Positions 49,809 through 58,771 of a stretch of 64,000 nt of DNA are shown here, in pieces. The DNA is taken from positions 107,070 to 171,069 of the forward strand of contig SVUJ01000001.1 of NCBI GenBank assembly GCA_015063305.1. Direction: 5' to 3'. The DNA is from Oscillospiraceae bacterium. Its GTDB lineage: Bacteria > Bacillota > Clostridia > Oscillospirales > CAG-272. The position numbers and the translations under genes are program-made. The notes under the pieces are model-generated. The model searched no databases. It was given only the letters and a program-made list of their open reading frames with translations, and was not told the origin of the DNA. Position 1 is the first letter of the stretch; every line of letters begins with the position of its first letter.

Positions 49809-51068
49809 TCAGAACAGGATTATAAGGAACTGAGAAACAAGCACTACCGCGATAAGAGCGATAGGATATGTTGCCGCGTAAGCTGCCGCAACGTCCTCTG
49901 TTCCTGCAGTACCGATAAGAGTACCGAGAGCGGGGGTAGATGTCATACCGCCCGTGAGAGAGCCGAGGTTGTTCAGCAGGCTGAGCTTGAGCACGTACTT
50001 TGCGAAGAGGAAGCCGATTATCATAGGAACGATAGTCATTATTATTCCGTAAACGAAGTACATCGGGTCGAAGTTCTCAACGAACTCAGCGCCGCCGGGG
50101 ATACCCGCTCCGACGAGGAAGAGAACGAGACCGAGCTCTCTGAAGAGCTTGAGCGTGCCTGCTCCGGGCATAATGCTTACTCTGCCTATACGAGCAAAGT
50201 GACCAAGTATAAGGCTGACGAGCAGACAGCCGCCTGTTGTGGTAAGCGAGAAGCAAGTTCCGCTAAGACCTGCGGAGGAGAGCGGTATCTTTATCTGACC
50301 GACAAACGTACCGAGTATAGCCGCCAAAGAGAATGCCGCGATTCCCATGTGGTCTATCTCAAAGAGCTTCTTGGCGAAGGGCTTCTTCGTTTCCTCTGCC
50401 TTGATTACCAGCTTTGCTCTTTCCTCTTCCATATTAGCCTTTGTGAGCTTGGGAATGAGCTGAACGAAGAGAACAACGCCGATAACTCCGAAGATATAAG
50501 CGATGCCGTGACCAACAGAAACAAGTCCTGTATATTCGGGCGCAACGGTTGCCTTTGCCGCCGAGAAAGCGGGGGTGGAGGTAAGAGAGCCTGAAAGAAG
50601 ACCAACTATCATCGCAACGAAGCCGTCCTGCTCGGTGATAGAAGCGCCGTATCCGAACACCTCGCCAAGGGCGATACAGCCTGCCGCCGCAAGTCCGCCT
50701 GCGAGAATGATGATGCCTCCAAGAAGAACGTAGGACTTGAAGTTTCTCTTAAAATTACCGAAGAACTTAGGACCTGCTATAAATCCTACAGAGGTAACGA
50801 AGAGGATAAGTCCGAAACTTTCGATAAGCGTCAGACCGCTTGTGAAATCATAGGGCTTTGAAGATGCGTTGAAAACAAGGCCGTTATCTCCCATTGTGAA
50901 GAAGAGAGCTCCTGCCAGAAGCGCAACTATGAAAACGCCCGCGTCACCGAGGGATATTCCCTTGATGGTTATTCTGCCGAGCGCGTAGCCCAACATAAGA
51001 ACAGAAAATACAACGAACAGCATAGTTGATATATTGCTGATCGAGATAACTCCGCCAAAAAGACTCAT
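49809..51068 (-). CDS. AspT/YidE-family (AAE) transporter, candidate succinate or dicarboxylate carrier
   Basis: A 419-residue polytopic membrane protein with about ten hydrophobic segments. Two repeats carry the family motif: LLSGSLTSTPAFSAAKA and LTGGMTSTPALGTLIGTAG. The family includes the aspartate:alanine exchanger AspT and the succinate exporter SucE. It is shorter than those (about 540-560) because the central RCK/TrkA-C region is absent; a charged loop of about 40 residues separates the halves. As last gene of the fumarate reductase operon it may export succinate or exchange it for a C4 substrate (inference). AAAGGAG lies 10 bases before the ATG. Confidence 0.8.
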   Translation of the reverse strand: MSLFGGVISISNISTMLFVVFSVLMLGYALGRITIKGISLGDAGVFIVALLAGALFFTMGDNGLVFNASSKPYDFTSGLTLIESFGLILFVTSVGFIAGPKFFGNFKRNFKSYVLLGGIIILAGGLAAAGCIALGEVFGYGASITEQDGFVAMIVGLLSGSLTSTPAFSAAKATVAPEYTGLVSVGHGIAYIFGVIGVVLFVQLIPKLTKANMEEERAKLVIKAEETKKPFAKKLFEIDHMGIAAFSLAAILGTFVGQIKIPLSSAGLSGTCFSLTTTGGCLLVSLILGHFARIGRVSIMPGAGTLKLFRELGLVLFLVGAGIPGGAEFVENFDPMYFVYGIIMTIVPMIIGFLFAKYVLKLSLLNNLGSLTGGMTSTPALGTLIGTAGTEDVAAAYAATYPIALIAVVLVSQFLIILF

Positions 51069-51097
51069 AGTCTGAAAACTCCTTTAAATGATTTTTT

Positions 51098-51149
51098 ATT
51101 TTGCGTACTTGGGGGCGAGCCGCATAGGCAGGCTCGCCCTGATTTTGTA
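51098..51149 (-). other. Hairpin between the fumarate reductase and transporter genes
   Basis: GGGCGAGCC (51113-51121) pairs with GGCTCGCCC (51131-51139) in the 81-base gap. No T-run follows on the minus strand, so it may be a processing or stability element separating expression of the transporter from the enzymes. Confidence 0.5.
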
Positions 51150-52799
51150 TTACTTCATGAATTTAGCGTTGGGCTCGTCAAACACGGGGTTGCCGTGAGT
51201 GTATCTGGGAAGAAGCTTGGGAGAGACCGCGTCGGTAACGATACCTGCGTCTGCCATCTCCTTCATAAAGTCCTCAACGTGAGAGAGGGTAAGTCCTGCG
51301 GGAGTTGGGGTCTTCTTTGCAGCTTCTGCCGCGTGAACGCCCGCGTTTCTACCGAATACTATGATATCAAGCAGAGAGTTACCCATAAGTCTGTTCTCAC
51401 CGTGGATACCGCCAACTGCCTCTCCCGCTACAAACAGGTTCTCAACGTCGGACATACCGTTATCGGCTATCTTGATACCGCCGTTCTGATAGTGGAGCGT
51501 GGGGTATATAAGGATAGGCTGCTTACGCATATCAATACCGTACTTGAGATACATACGCATCATCGCGGGGATACGCTTCTCGATAGTACCCTCTCCGTGG
51601 ATCATATCTATCATAGGAGAGTCGAGCCAGATGCCCTGACCGCCGTTGAATGTGTCAACGCCGTTGCCTCTCTTGCACTCTCTGATAACACTTGACGCGC
51701 AAACGTCACGTGTCTCAAGAGGATACATAAACGCCTCGCCGTCAGCATTTATAAGCTGAGCGCCTATAGAACGAACCTTCTCGGTAACGAGCGCGCCGAA
51801 TATCTGAGAGGGGTAAGCAGCACCCGTGGGGTGATACTGGAGAGTGTAAGCGTAGAGCAGGGGAGCGCCTGCGCGGTACGCCATAACAAGACCGTCAGCC
51901 GTAGCGCCGTAGTGGTTAGAGGTGGGGAAGCCCTGATAGTGCATACGTCCCGCGCCGCCTGTAGCGATGACCACAGTCTTTGCTCTCGCTATGAGTATCT
52001 CGTTTGTTTCCATATTCATAAGGACAGCTCCTGCCGCCTTACCGTTCTCGTCCTTGATTATCTCGATAGCCGAGGTGAAATCAACAACGGGGATGGATCT
52101 GTTCTGAACCTCGTCACGAAGAACTCTCATTATCTCCGCGCCCGAGTAGTCCTTAGCCGCGTGCATACGCTTGCGCGACGTTCCGCCGCCGTGGGTGGTG
52201 ACCATAGTACCGTCAGCTTCCTTGTCGAACATAACGCCGAGGTCGTTGAGCCACTTGATACATACGGGAGCGTCGTTAACGAGCTTGTAAACAAGCTCGG
52301 GCACGTTCTTGAAGTGACCGCCGCCCATAACGTCGAGGTAGTGCTGAGCGGGACTGTCGTTGGGCTTATCAGCTGCCTGAATACCGCCCTCTGCCATCAT
52401 AGTGTTTGCGTCGCCGTGACGAAGCTTTGTAACTATCATTACGTTAGCGCCGTTCTCGTGAGCCATAATAGCCGCCGCAGAACCTGCTCCGCCGCCGCCT
52501 ATGATAAGAACGTCAACGTCGTAGTCGACCTTTGAAAGATCGATATCGCAGGGCTTGACACGAGGGTTAGCCTGAAGCATCTCGGCGAGCTCAAGCGGAA
52601 CTTTTTCTCCCTTGTTAGGGCCTATGGAAAGCTGTGCAAACTGTTCCTTTATATGGTCGGGATGGTTCTCAAGAAGGACCTGCTCCTTTTCCTCTGCCGT
52701 CATACGGCGGGGGTGATTTCCTGCGAGTACCTGACGAAGACGCTCGGGTCTGCTCGCTTCCATCTTTTTGATGGATTCTAACATTTCCTGTGTATACAT
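51150..52799 (-). CDS. frdA: Soluble fumarate reductase flavoprotein subunit (FrdA/TfrA-like)
   Basis: 549 residues. After a 70-residue helical extension comes the FAD-binding VLIIGGGGAGSAAAIMA. Substrate-site motifs of the succinate dehydrogenase/fumarate reductase family are present: QYHPTGAAYP, VTEKVRSIGAQL (catalytic Arg region), HYQNGGI and HGENRLMGNSLLDIIVFGRNAG. In the DANTMMAEGG segment, the histidine that covalently holds FAD in classical FrdA is an asparagine, so FAD is probably non-covalent. There is no signal peptide and no membrane-anchor gene nearby, so it is predicted cytosolic. The partner gene frdB is 13 bases upstream. Aspartate oxidase (NadB) is less likely given frdB. Confidence 0.87.
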   Translation of the reverse strand: MYTQEMLESIKKMEASRPERLRQVLAGNHPRRMTAEEKEQVLLENHPDHIKEQFAQLSIGPNKGEKVPLELAEMLQANPRVKPCDIDLSKVDYDVDVLIIGGGGAGSAAAIMAHENGANVMIVTKLRHGDANTMMAEGGIQAADKPNDSPAQHYLDVMGGGHFKNVPELVYKLVNDAPVCIKWLNDLGVMFDKEADGTMVTTHGGGTSRKRMHAAKDYSGAEIMRVLRDEVQNRSIPVVDFTSAIEIIKDENGKAAGAVLMNMETNEILIARAKTVVIATGGAGRMHYQGFPTSNHYGATADGLVMAYRAGAPLLYAYTLQYHPTGAAYPSQIFGALVTEKVRSIGAQLINADGEAFMYPLETRDVCASSVIRECKRGNGVDTFNGGQGIWLDSPMIDMIHGEGTIEKRIPAMMRMYLKYGIDMRKQPILIYPTLHYQNGGIKIADNGMSDVENLFVAGEAVGGIHGENRLMGNSLLDIIVFGRNAGVHAAEAAKKTPTPAGLTLSHVEDFMKEMADAGIVTDAVSPKLLPRYTHGNPVFDEPNAKFMK

Positions 52800-52812
52800 T
52801 TACGCGTCCTCC

Positions 52813-53487
52813 TTATTTCTCAAAATCACGGTTGTTGTACATTTCTTTGAGCTCTTCTGCGGTCTTGCTCATTATATCCTTAAGAGCCGCTTCGCAATCT
52901 CCGCTCTCGATCTCTGCAACTCTGTCAAGAAGATGCTTGGTCTCGGGAGCGAGATATTTACCTGTAAGACGTCTTGCGAGAAGTCCTACCTGGGGGTGAG
53001 TGATTCCCGCGGGGCAACGTGAGGAGCAAACTCCGCACATTACACAGTCGAAGGACTCCTCGGCGCACTTCTCAAAGTCGCCTCTCTGAGCGTAAGCGAT
53101 ATACTGCATTACGTTCAGTTCCTGAGTACAGCTCTTTGTACAAGCGTTACAGCCGATACAAGCGTATATCTCGGGATAGAGCTGCATCATTATCTGCTCG
53201 GTGGGCTTTACCTTATTTATGTCGTAAGGCTGCTTAACGAGAGGGAAGAAGGGCAGGGTAGCTATGTACATATTGTCCTCTACCTTGGTCTGACAAGCAA
53301 GGCAGGTCTTAAGCTCGGTCTGTCCCTTTATGCGGTAGATAGTAGCGCAAGCGCCGCAGAATCCGCAACGGCAGCCAACTCCGCGAGTGAGCTGATAGCC
53401 TGCGTACTCCATAGCGTTCATTATCGTAAGGCTTGCGGGAACCTGATACTTCTTACCGTAAAGATAAATATTAACCATATTTTCCAT
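52813..53487 (-). CDS. frdB: Fumarate reductase iron-sulfur subunit
   Basis: 224 residues. The N-terminal [2Fe-2S] domain uses GCRCGFCGAC and a later CLAC. The C-terminal domain has two complete four-cysteine sites, CIGCNACTKSC and CVMCGVCSSRC, so both may be [4Fe-4S]; classical FrdB has one [3Fe-4S]. It lacks the C-terminal CCG (HdrB-like) domain of methanogen TfrB, but a separate hdrB heads the operon. The start is ATG 53487 with AAGGAG 10 bases before; the frame is open to 53532, overlapping flxA. Confidence 0.88.
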   Translation of the reverse strand: MENMVNIYLYGKKYQVPASLTIMNAMEYAGYQLTRGVGCRCGFCGACATIYRIKGQTELKTCLACQTKVEDNMYIATLPFFPLVKQPYDINKVKPTEQIMMQLYPEIYACIGCNACTKSCTQELNVMQYIAYAQRGDFEKCAEESFDCVMCGVCSSRCPAGITHPQVGLLARRLTGKYLAPETKHLLDRVAEIESGDCEAALKDIMSKTAEELKEMYNNRDFEK

Positions 53488-53506
53488 TTGTATCTGTCTC
53501 CTTATA

Positions 53507-54340
53507 TTAATACTCGTTGGGAAGCTCTTCAAGCTCGTCGCATCTGAATACGGGTCCGTCCTTGCAAACGTACTTCGAGCCTACGTTACATCTTCCGCAC
53601 TTACCTACGCCGCACTTCATTCTGAGCTCGAGCGTGGTATATACCTGCGTTTTGTCAAATCCGAGGGCGATAAGGCCTTCGAGCGTGAACTTTATCATTA
53701 TGGGAGGTCCGCAGAGGACTGCGGTCTTGTCGGTATCAAAGCCGAGCTCCTTGACGTAGTTCGGAACAAATCCAACGTGACCGTCCCAATCGGGCTGTTC
53801 TCTGTCTATCGTCAGATGAACGTTAACTCCGCTGTCGTTTGCCCACTCGTCGATGATCTCCTTGTAATCAAGCAGATCCTCTTTACTTCTCGAGCCGTAA
53901 ACGATATCTATCTTTCCGTAGCGGTCGCGGTAGTGGCGGCAGTAATTTATCACCGAGCGCAAGGGAGCGAGTCCGACACCGCCCGCGATAAAGAGCAGGT
54001 TTTTGCCCGCGAACACGTCGTCAACGGGGAAGGGATTTCCGTAAGGGCCTCTTATGGTTATCTGCTGTCCAACCTCTGCCTGATGCAGCCATTCGGTAAC
54101 ACAGCCGCACTTTTTGATAGAGAATTCCATATATTCGGTGTTTGTGGGCGAGGATGTTATCGAGAACATCGCCTCTCCAACACCGGGGATAGAGAGCATA
54201 GCGCACTGTCCGGGGCGGTGGTCAAAAGCCTTTTTGCCGTCGGGAGTGACTACTCTGAAGGTCTTGATGTCGGGGGTGTCTATACGCACGTCCGTGATAA
54301 CACCGACCTTTGGTATCAATGTTTCTTCACGATTATTCAT
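53507..54340 (-). CDS. flxA: FlxA-like FAD/NAD(P)H-binding electron-transfer subunit
   Basis: 277 residues of the ferredoxin-NADP reductase fold, related to AsrB and PyrK. The FAD domain has RPGQCAML and FSITSSP; the NAD domain has LLFIAGGVGLAPLRSVI and VLCGPPIMIKF. The C-terminal cysteines CGVGKCGRCNVG..C bind a [2Fe-2S] cluster. It is predicted to take electrons from NADH into the Flx/Hdr module. It overlaps flxB by eight bases; GGAGG precedes the ATG. Confidence 0.88.
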   Translation of the reverse strand: MNNREETLIPKVGVITDVRIDTPDIKTFRVVTPDGKKAFDHRPGQCAMLSIPGVGEAMFSITSSPTNTEYMEFSIKKCGCVTEWLHQAEVGQQITIRGPYGNPFPVDDVFAGKNLLFIAGGVGLAPLRSVINYCRHYRDRYGKIDIVYGSRSKEDLLDYKEIIDEWANDSGVNVHLTIDREQPDWDGHVGFVPNYVKELGFDTDKTAVLCGPPIMIKFTLEGLIALGFDKTQVYTTLELRMKCGVGKCGRCNVGSKYVCKDGPVFRCDELEELPNEY

Positions 54341-55361
54341 TAGTATTACCTCCGAGCTTCTTCATTACTTTTACTATATTCATAGAGATCGGACATCTTG
54401 AGATACAGCGTCCGCAGCCCACACAGCTAAAGAGTCCCTCGTTGTTTTCGGGGTAGTACACCAGCTTGTGCATAAAGCGCTGACGGAATCTTTCCTTCTG
54501 TGTAAGACGGTTGTTTCCGTGAGCCATCTTTGTGAACTCGGAGTACATACAGGAGTCCCAGCATCTGTAGCGGATAACACCGTTGCCCGTGTCAAAGTCC
54601 TTTATGTCGTAGCACTGACAGGTGGGGCAGACGAAGGTGCAAGTTCCGCAGCCAAGGCAGGTCGCAGAAAGCTCATCCCATTCGGGAGCGTTGAAGAGCT
54701 CCGCGGTCTTGCCGCCGCCGAATGCGTCAGCCTTGAGAGAAGCGAGGGGAAGCTTTTTCATAATAGCCGATATCTGCGCCTTCTGCTCCTCTACCGCCTC
54801 AGCTCCGCACTCCTCGGTAAGAGAAGCGAGCTTCTGCATAAGCGCCTCTCCCTTTTCGGTGTTGCTCTGCCAGAAGACTTCGTTCTCTGTCTTCCATACC
54901 GAGATATCTCCCGCGCCGCCCGTGGGGTCGATGCCAAAGGTCTGGCAGAAGCAGGTCTCAGAGGGTCTTGTACAAGCGACAGACACGATTACTCCGTGCT
55001 CACGTCTTGAAGCATAGTAGCTGTCAACGGGAGCGCTGAGGAATACTCTGTCAAGAACCTCAAAAGCTTTTACGTCACACGCACGAACTCCGAAGACCAC
55101 GAAGTCCTCGCTCTCGCCGCGAACGTCAACTATTTCGATATTCTTTCCCGAGGTCTTGAATTCCATAAGATCCTCGGTCTGGGGGAAGAAGAAGTCCTTG
55201 GGGCTTTTTACGGTGTTGAGCGCCGAGCTCCACTCCTTGCCCTCTTCCCATTTTGTATATGCGGCTCTGCCGTCCTTGCCGTCAACAGGCAAATAGAGCG
55301 CCGCTTCCTTTGCGATCTCGGCAAAAACCGAGTTCATCGCGCTAAGAGAACATTTACGCAT
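54333..55361 (-). CDS. flxB: FlxB-like 4Fe-4S dicluster protein (AsrA-like)
   Basis: 342 residues. The N-terminal domain contains GVRACDVKAFEVLDRVF and CTRPSETCFCQTFG. Two ferredoxin-type sites follow: CLGCGTCTFVCPTCQC (about 245-260) and CVGCGRCISRCPISMN (about 318-333). The plan matches anaerobic sulfite reductase subunit A and the Flx iron-sulfur subunits. The start is ATG 55361 with GGAGGG upstream; it overlaps the flxC stop by eight bases. Assignment to FlxB rather than FlxC is by gene order and uncertain. No sulfite reductase catalytic subunit (asrC) is present. Confidence 0.8.
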   Translation of the reverse strand: MRKCSLSAMNSVFAEIAKEAALYLPVDGKDGRAAYTKWEEGKEWSSALNTVKSPKDFFFPQTEDLMEFKTSGKNIEIVDVRGESEDFVVFGVRACDVKAFEVLDRVFLSAPVDSYYASRREHGVIVSVACTRPSETCFCQTFGIDPTGGAGDISVWKTENEVFWQSNTEKGEALMQKLASLTEECGAEAVEEQKAQISAIMKKLPLASLKADAFGGGKTAELFNAPEWDELSATCLGCGTCTFVCPTCQCYDIKDFDTGNGVIRYRCWDSCMYSEFTKMAHGNNRLTQKERFRQRFMHKLVYYPENNEGLFSCVGCGRCISRCPISMNIVKVMKKLGGNTNE

Positions 55362-56349
55362 TTGTATCCCTCCTATCGAAAACCTCAGAAGGCTCAAGGT
55401 CCTCTGTGGTGTAGTTCACAAGGGGTGCTCTTGATCCAACCTCGGCTCCTGCCTGATAATCGCCGTAAAATTCGTTTATATCCTTTATGAATTTACGGTT
55501 GAGCAGGTGCAACGGGATATTCTGGGGACAAACTCTGGAGCACTCACCGCAGTCTGTACACCTTCCCGCAACGTGGAAGGCTCTGATGATGTGGAACATC
55601 TTTTCCTCAAAGCTGTTGGCGGGAGCTTTGTTCTCAACGCCCGACTTGGGGTTATCGAACACACACTTCTCACAGGTGCAAGCGGGGCAGGCATCGCGAC
55701 AAGCGTTGCAACGGATACAGCGAGAGAGCTGATCCTGCCAGAATTCAAATCTTTCATCGGGAGTCATAGCCTCTATTCTTGCCACCTCGTCGAAGCGGTC
55801 GGAATCTATGACCTCGCCGTCATCTCCCATAAGCTCGTCGTAGGCCACGTGCTTCTTGCTCTTGCAGTTCACGCATCTCTCGGCGAGTACGTCGGCGTAA
55901 TCTATGAGAGTTTCAGCGTCGTTATAGATCGTGCCGACAGCCATCTTCTCGCCGCAGTTTATCGAAACTATACCGTCGCCGCATATAGCCTTTACCTTAT
56001 CAATATCAGCCATACCCTCACAGCCGATTCCCACAGCATAGACCTTCTCGCGGTCAAATCTGTGCTCGGTGAGGAGCTGATTGAAGCTGTATGTATCGCA
56101 GGGCTTGAGGAAAACGAGAAGCTTTCCCTCCTGCTTGGGAGCTTTCGCAACGAGATACTTGGAGAAGTTTGCTCCGCAGAAATCGTTCCATACGAAAAGC
56201 TCTTTTATCTCCTCCGCACTCTTGAAGAGGGCGGGGGTTATATCGTAATCGAACTCTCCTTTTTTCCAGCCGAGAACAGCGCTGACAGTCCCCGCCTCAA
56301 GCAGAGAAACAGCCTTTTCTACAAGCTGATCGCGTGTTATCTTTTGCAT
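55354..56349 (-). CDS. flxC: FlxC-like 4Fe-4S electron-transfer protein
   Basis: 331 residues. The N-terminal 200 residues resemble the F420-hydrogenase/dehydrogenase beta-subunit type domain (VFLKPCDTYSFNQLL, CVNCKSKKH). Ferredoxin-like sites are CIRCNACRDACPACTCEKC and CTDCGECSRVCPQNIP. It overlaps flxD by 13 bases in a different frame and flxB by eight, implying tight translational coupling. GGAGG lies 7 bases before ATG 56349. Confidence 0.8.
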   Translation of the reverse strand: MQKITRDQLVEKAVSLLEAGTVSAVLGWKKGEFDYDITPALFKSAEEIKELFVWNDFCGANFSKYLVAKAPKQEGKLLVFLKPCDTYSFNQLLTEHRFDREKVYAVGIGCEGMADIDKVKAICGDGIVSINCGEKMAVGTIYNDAETLIDYADVLAERCVNCKSKKHVAYDELMGDDGEVIDSDRFDEVARIEAMTPDERFEFWQDQLSRCIRCNACRDACPACTCEKCVFDNPKSGVENKAPANSFEEKMFHIIRAFHVAGRCTDCGECSRVCPQNIPLHLLNRKFIKDINEFYGDYQAGAEVGSRAPLVNYTTEDLEPSEVFDRRDTNA

Positions 56350-56771
56350 CGCAGATCCTCCAGTCTTTTATTTTCTCCCAGAGCCGCGACCTTCTCGGCG
56401 AAATCGTTCATCGTAGCCGCGAACTTAGCGCCCTCTGCCGCGGATACCCACTCAACGCGGGTACGCTCTCTCTCAATGCCCAGATAATCGAGCATAGAGA
56501 ACAGAGCTGCCATACGGCGGCGGGTGTAGTAGTTACCCGAGGTGTAATGACAGTCGCCGGGGTGGCAACCGCAGATTATAACGCCGTCCGCTCCTCTCTG
56601 GAAGGCGCGGAGAATGAACATAGGGTTAACACGGCAGGAGCAGGGAACACGAATGATCTTAACGTCTGCCGGGTAATTGAGACGGTTATTGCCCGCAAGG
56701 TCAGCGCCCGCGTAGGAGCACCAGTTGCAGCAAAACGCCACTATAAGGGGTTTATATTCTTTTACTTGCAT
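56337..56771 (-). CDS. flxD: FlxD/MvhD-like [2Fe-2S] electron-transfer subunit
   Basis: 144 residues, the MvhD family that hands electrons to HdrA. The cysteines in FCCNWCSYAGAD, VPCSCRVN and GCHPGDCHY are conserved. In methanogens it links hydrogenase to HdrABC; here no hydrogenase gene is near, and the flx genes take that position. It overlaps hdrA by ten bases and flxC by 13. Confidence 0.92.
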   Translation of the reverse strand: MQVKEYKPLIVAFCCNWCSYAGADLAGNNRLNYPADVKIIRVPCSCRVNPMFILRAFQRGADGVIICGCHPGDCHYTSGNYYTRRRMAALFSMLDYLGIERERTRVEWVSAAEGAKFAATMNDFAEKVAALGENKRLEDLRCKR

Positions 56772-58756
56772 ATTGCGTCAACCTCCGCCATTATTTGTGC
56801 GCTTGAGAAGCCGCGCAGATCCATCGCACCCGAGGGACAAGCAACGGTACAAGCGCCGCATCCCTGACATACCGCGGGATTAACAGAAGCAACTCTTCTG
56901 ATCTTTGTGGTTCTGTCGGGCATACGGAATTCTTTGTTTTCATAAGTGATAGCGCCGTAAGGACATACCTTCTCACAGGCAGAGCAGCCGTTACACATAA
57001 GCTCGTTCGAGCTTGCGATACAGGGGTTGCCCGTGAGCTTATCCTTAGCCAGAAGTCCTATTACCTTAGACGCCGCAGCACCCGCCTGAGATACCGTTTC
57101 GGGGATATCCTTGGGTCCTTGGCACGCGCCCGAGAGGAATACACCCGCTGTGGGGCTCTCTACGGGACGGAGCTTGGGGTGCGCCTCGGTAAAGAAGTCG
57201 TTGGTATCCATACTTGCGGTAAGCATAGTCGCAAGAGGACGCGCGGTCTTGTCGGGCTCGATAGCCGCGGCAAGGACAACAAGGTCAGCATCGATATGGA
57301 GCTGCTTGTTCGCGATAAGGTCGGAAGCCTGAACCTTCAGCTTCTTGCCCTCGGGAGTTACCTTACCGACCATACCCTTGATGTAGTGAACACCGTATTC
57401 CTCAACGGCTCTGCGGTAGAACTCGTCGAAATTCTTACCGGGAGTTCTTACGTCTATATAGAATACGTAAACCTCGGTATCCGGGTATTTATCTCTTGTA
57501 AGCATAGCGTGCTTTGCCGTATACATACAGCATATCTTGGAGCAATATTCCTTGCCCTTCTCGGCGCAGGAGTCGCAACGCGAGCCAACGCACTGTACGA
57601 ATACTATAGTGTGGGGATGCTCAAGGTCGGAGGGACGGAGCAGCTTTCCTGCCGTCGGACCTGCGGCGTTCGTAAGACGCTCGAACTCAAGCGAGGTGAT
57701 AACGTCCTTGGACTGATTGTAAGCGAACTCGTCGAACTTATCCATGCTGATAGGATTAAATCCTGTAGCAACGACGATAGCGCCGTACTTTTCTTCGATT
57801 ATCTGATCCTTCTGCTTGTAGTCAATAGCGCCCGCGGCACAGACCTTAGCGCAAAGACCGCACTTGCCGTTCTTAAGCATGTTACATGCGTTGGGGTCGA
57901 TAGTAGCGACCTTCGGAACTGCCTGAGCGAAGGGTATGTAGATGGCGTGTCTGTTGTCCATACCGAGGTTGAACTCGTTGGGGACTTTCTTCATAGGACA
58001 CTTTTCAACACAAGCTCCGCAGCCCGTGCATATGTCCTCGTTAACGTAACGCGCCTTTTTCTTTATCTTAACGTCAAAGTTGCCCACAAATCCCTTTATC
58101 TCTGCTACCTCGCTGTAGGAGAATATACGGATCTTATCATTCTGAGCAACGTCCACCATCTTAGGTGTGAGGATACAAGCCGCACAGTCGAGGGTGGGGA
58201 AGGTCTTGTCGAGCTGAGCCATCTTTCCGCCGATAGTCGGGAGCTTTTCCACGATATCAACGGGGAAGCCCGCGTCAGCGATGTCAAGCGCTGTCTGGAT
58301 ACCCGCGATACCGCCGCCGATGACCAGCGCGCGCTTTGTAACGGGCGACTCACCGGGGGTGAGGGGAGCGTTGAGGTTTACCTTAGCGACCGCCGCCTTA
58401 CCGAGTATGATAGCCTTTTCTGTACCTGTTACCATATCCTTATGTACCCAAGAGCATTGCTCACGGATATTAGCTATCTCTACCATATAGGGGTTCAGAC
58501 CTGCCGCAGCCGCGGTCTTACGGAAGGTAGCCTCGTGCATACGGGGAGAGCAGGAGCAAACTACGATGCCTGTGAGCTTATGCTCGGCAACTGCCTGCTT
58601 TATCATATCCTGTCCCGCCTGGGAGCACATATACTGATAGTTTGTGGAAAAGACCACGCCGGGCTCATTCTTGAGAGCCTCTGCAACTGCAACAACGTCT
58701 ACAGTGCCCGCAATATTACTGCCGCACCAACAAACGAAAACACCAATTCTCTGCAT
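56762..58756 (-). CDS. hdrA: Heterodisulfide-reductase-like subunit A (flavin-bifurcating candidate)
   Basis: 664 residues. The N-terminal domain (GVFVCWCGSN, SCSPRMHE) is followed by the FAD-binding ALVIGGGIAGIQTALD and KTFPTLDCAACILTPKM. Ferredoxin sites are CTGCGACVEKCP, CGLCAKVCAAGA, CNGCSACEKVCP and CQGCGACTVACP. In methanogens HdrA carries the bifurcating FAD, passing one electron to HdrBC and one to ferredoxin. All cluster motifs look intact here. The residue set that decides bifurcation cannot be judged by eye. Confidence 0.93.
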   Translation of the reverse strand: MQRIGVFVCWCGSNIAGTVDVVAVAEALKNEPGVVFSTNYQYMCSQAGQDMIKQAVAEHKLTGIVVCSCSPRMHEATFRKTAAAAGLNPYMVEIANIREQCSWVHKDMVTGTEKAIILGKAAVAKVNLNAPLTPGESPVTKRALVIGGGIAGIQTALDIADAGFPVDIVEKLPTIGGKMAQLDKTFPTLDCAACILTPKMVDVAQNDKIRIFSYSEVAEIKGFVGNFDVKIKKKARYVNEDICTGCGACVEKCPMKKVPNEFNLGMDNRHAIYIPFAQAVPKVATIDPNACNMLKNGKCGLCAKVCAAGAIDYKQKDQIIEEKYGAIVVATGFNPISMDKFDEFAYNQSKDVITSLEFERLTNAAGPTAGKLLRPSDLEHPHTIVFVQCVGSRCDSCAEKGKEYCSKICCMYTAKHAMLTRDKYPDTEVYVFYIDVRTPGKNFDEFYRRAVEEYGVHYIKGMVGKVTPEGKKLKVQASDLIANKQLHIDADLVVLAAAIEPDKTARPLATMLTASMDTNDFFTEAHPKLRPVESPTAGVFLSGACQGPKDIPETVSQAGAAASKVIGLLAKDKLTGNPCIASSNELMCNGCSACEKVCPYGAITYENKEFRMPDRTTKIRRVASVNPAVCQGCGACTVACPSGAMDLRGFSSAQIMAEVDAICK

Positions 58757-58771
58757 ATTGTCTTCTCCTCC

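Noticed and set aside
54333..55361. Anaerobic sulfite reductase (asrAB) as the function of the flxB/flxA pair
   Set aside because: No sirohaem-containing asrC gene is adjacent, and the genes lie inside an hdr-mvhD operon, which fits Flx better.
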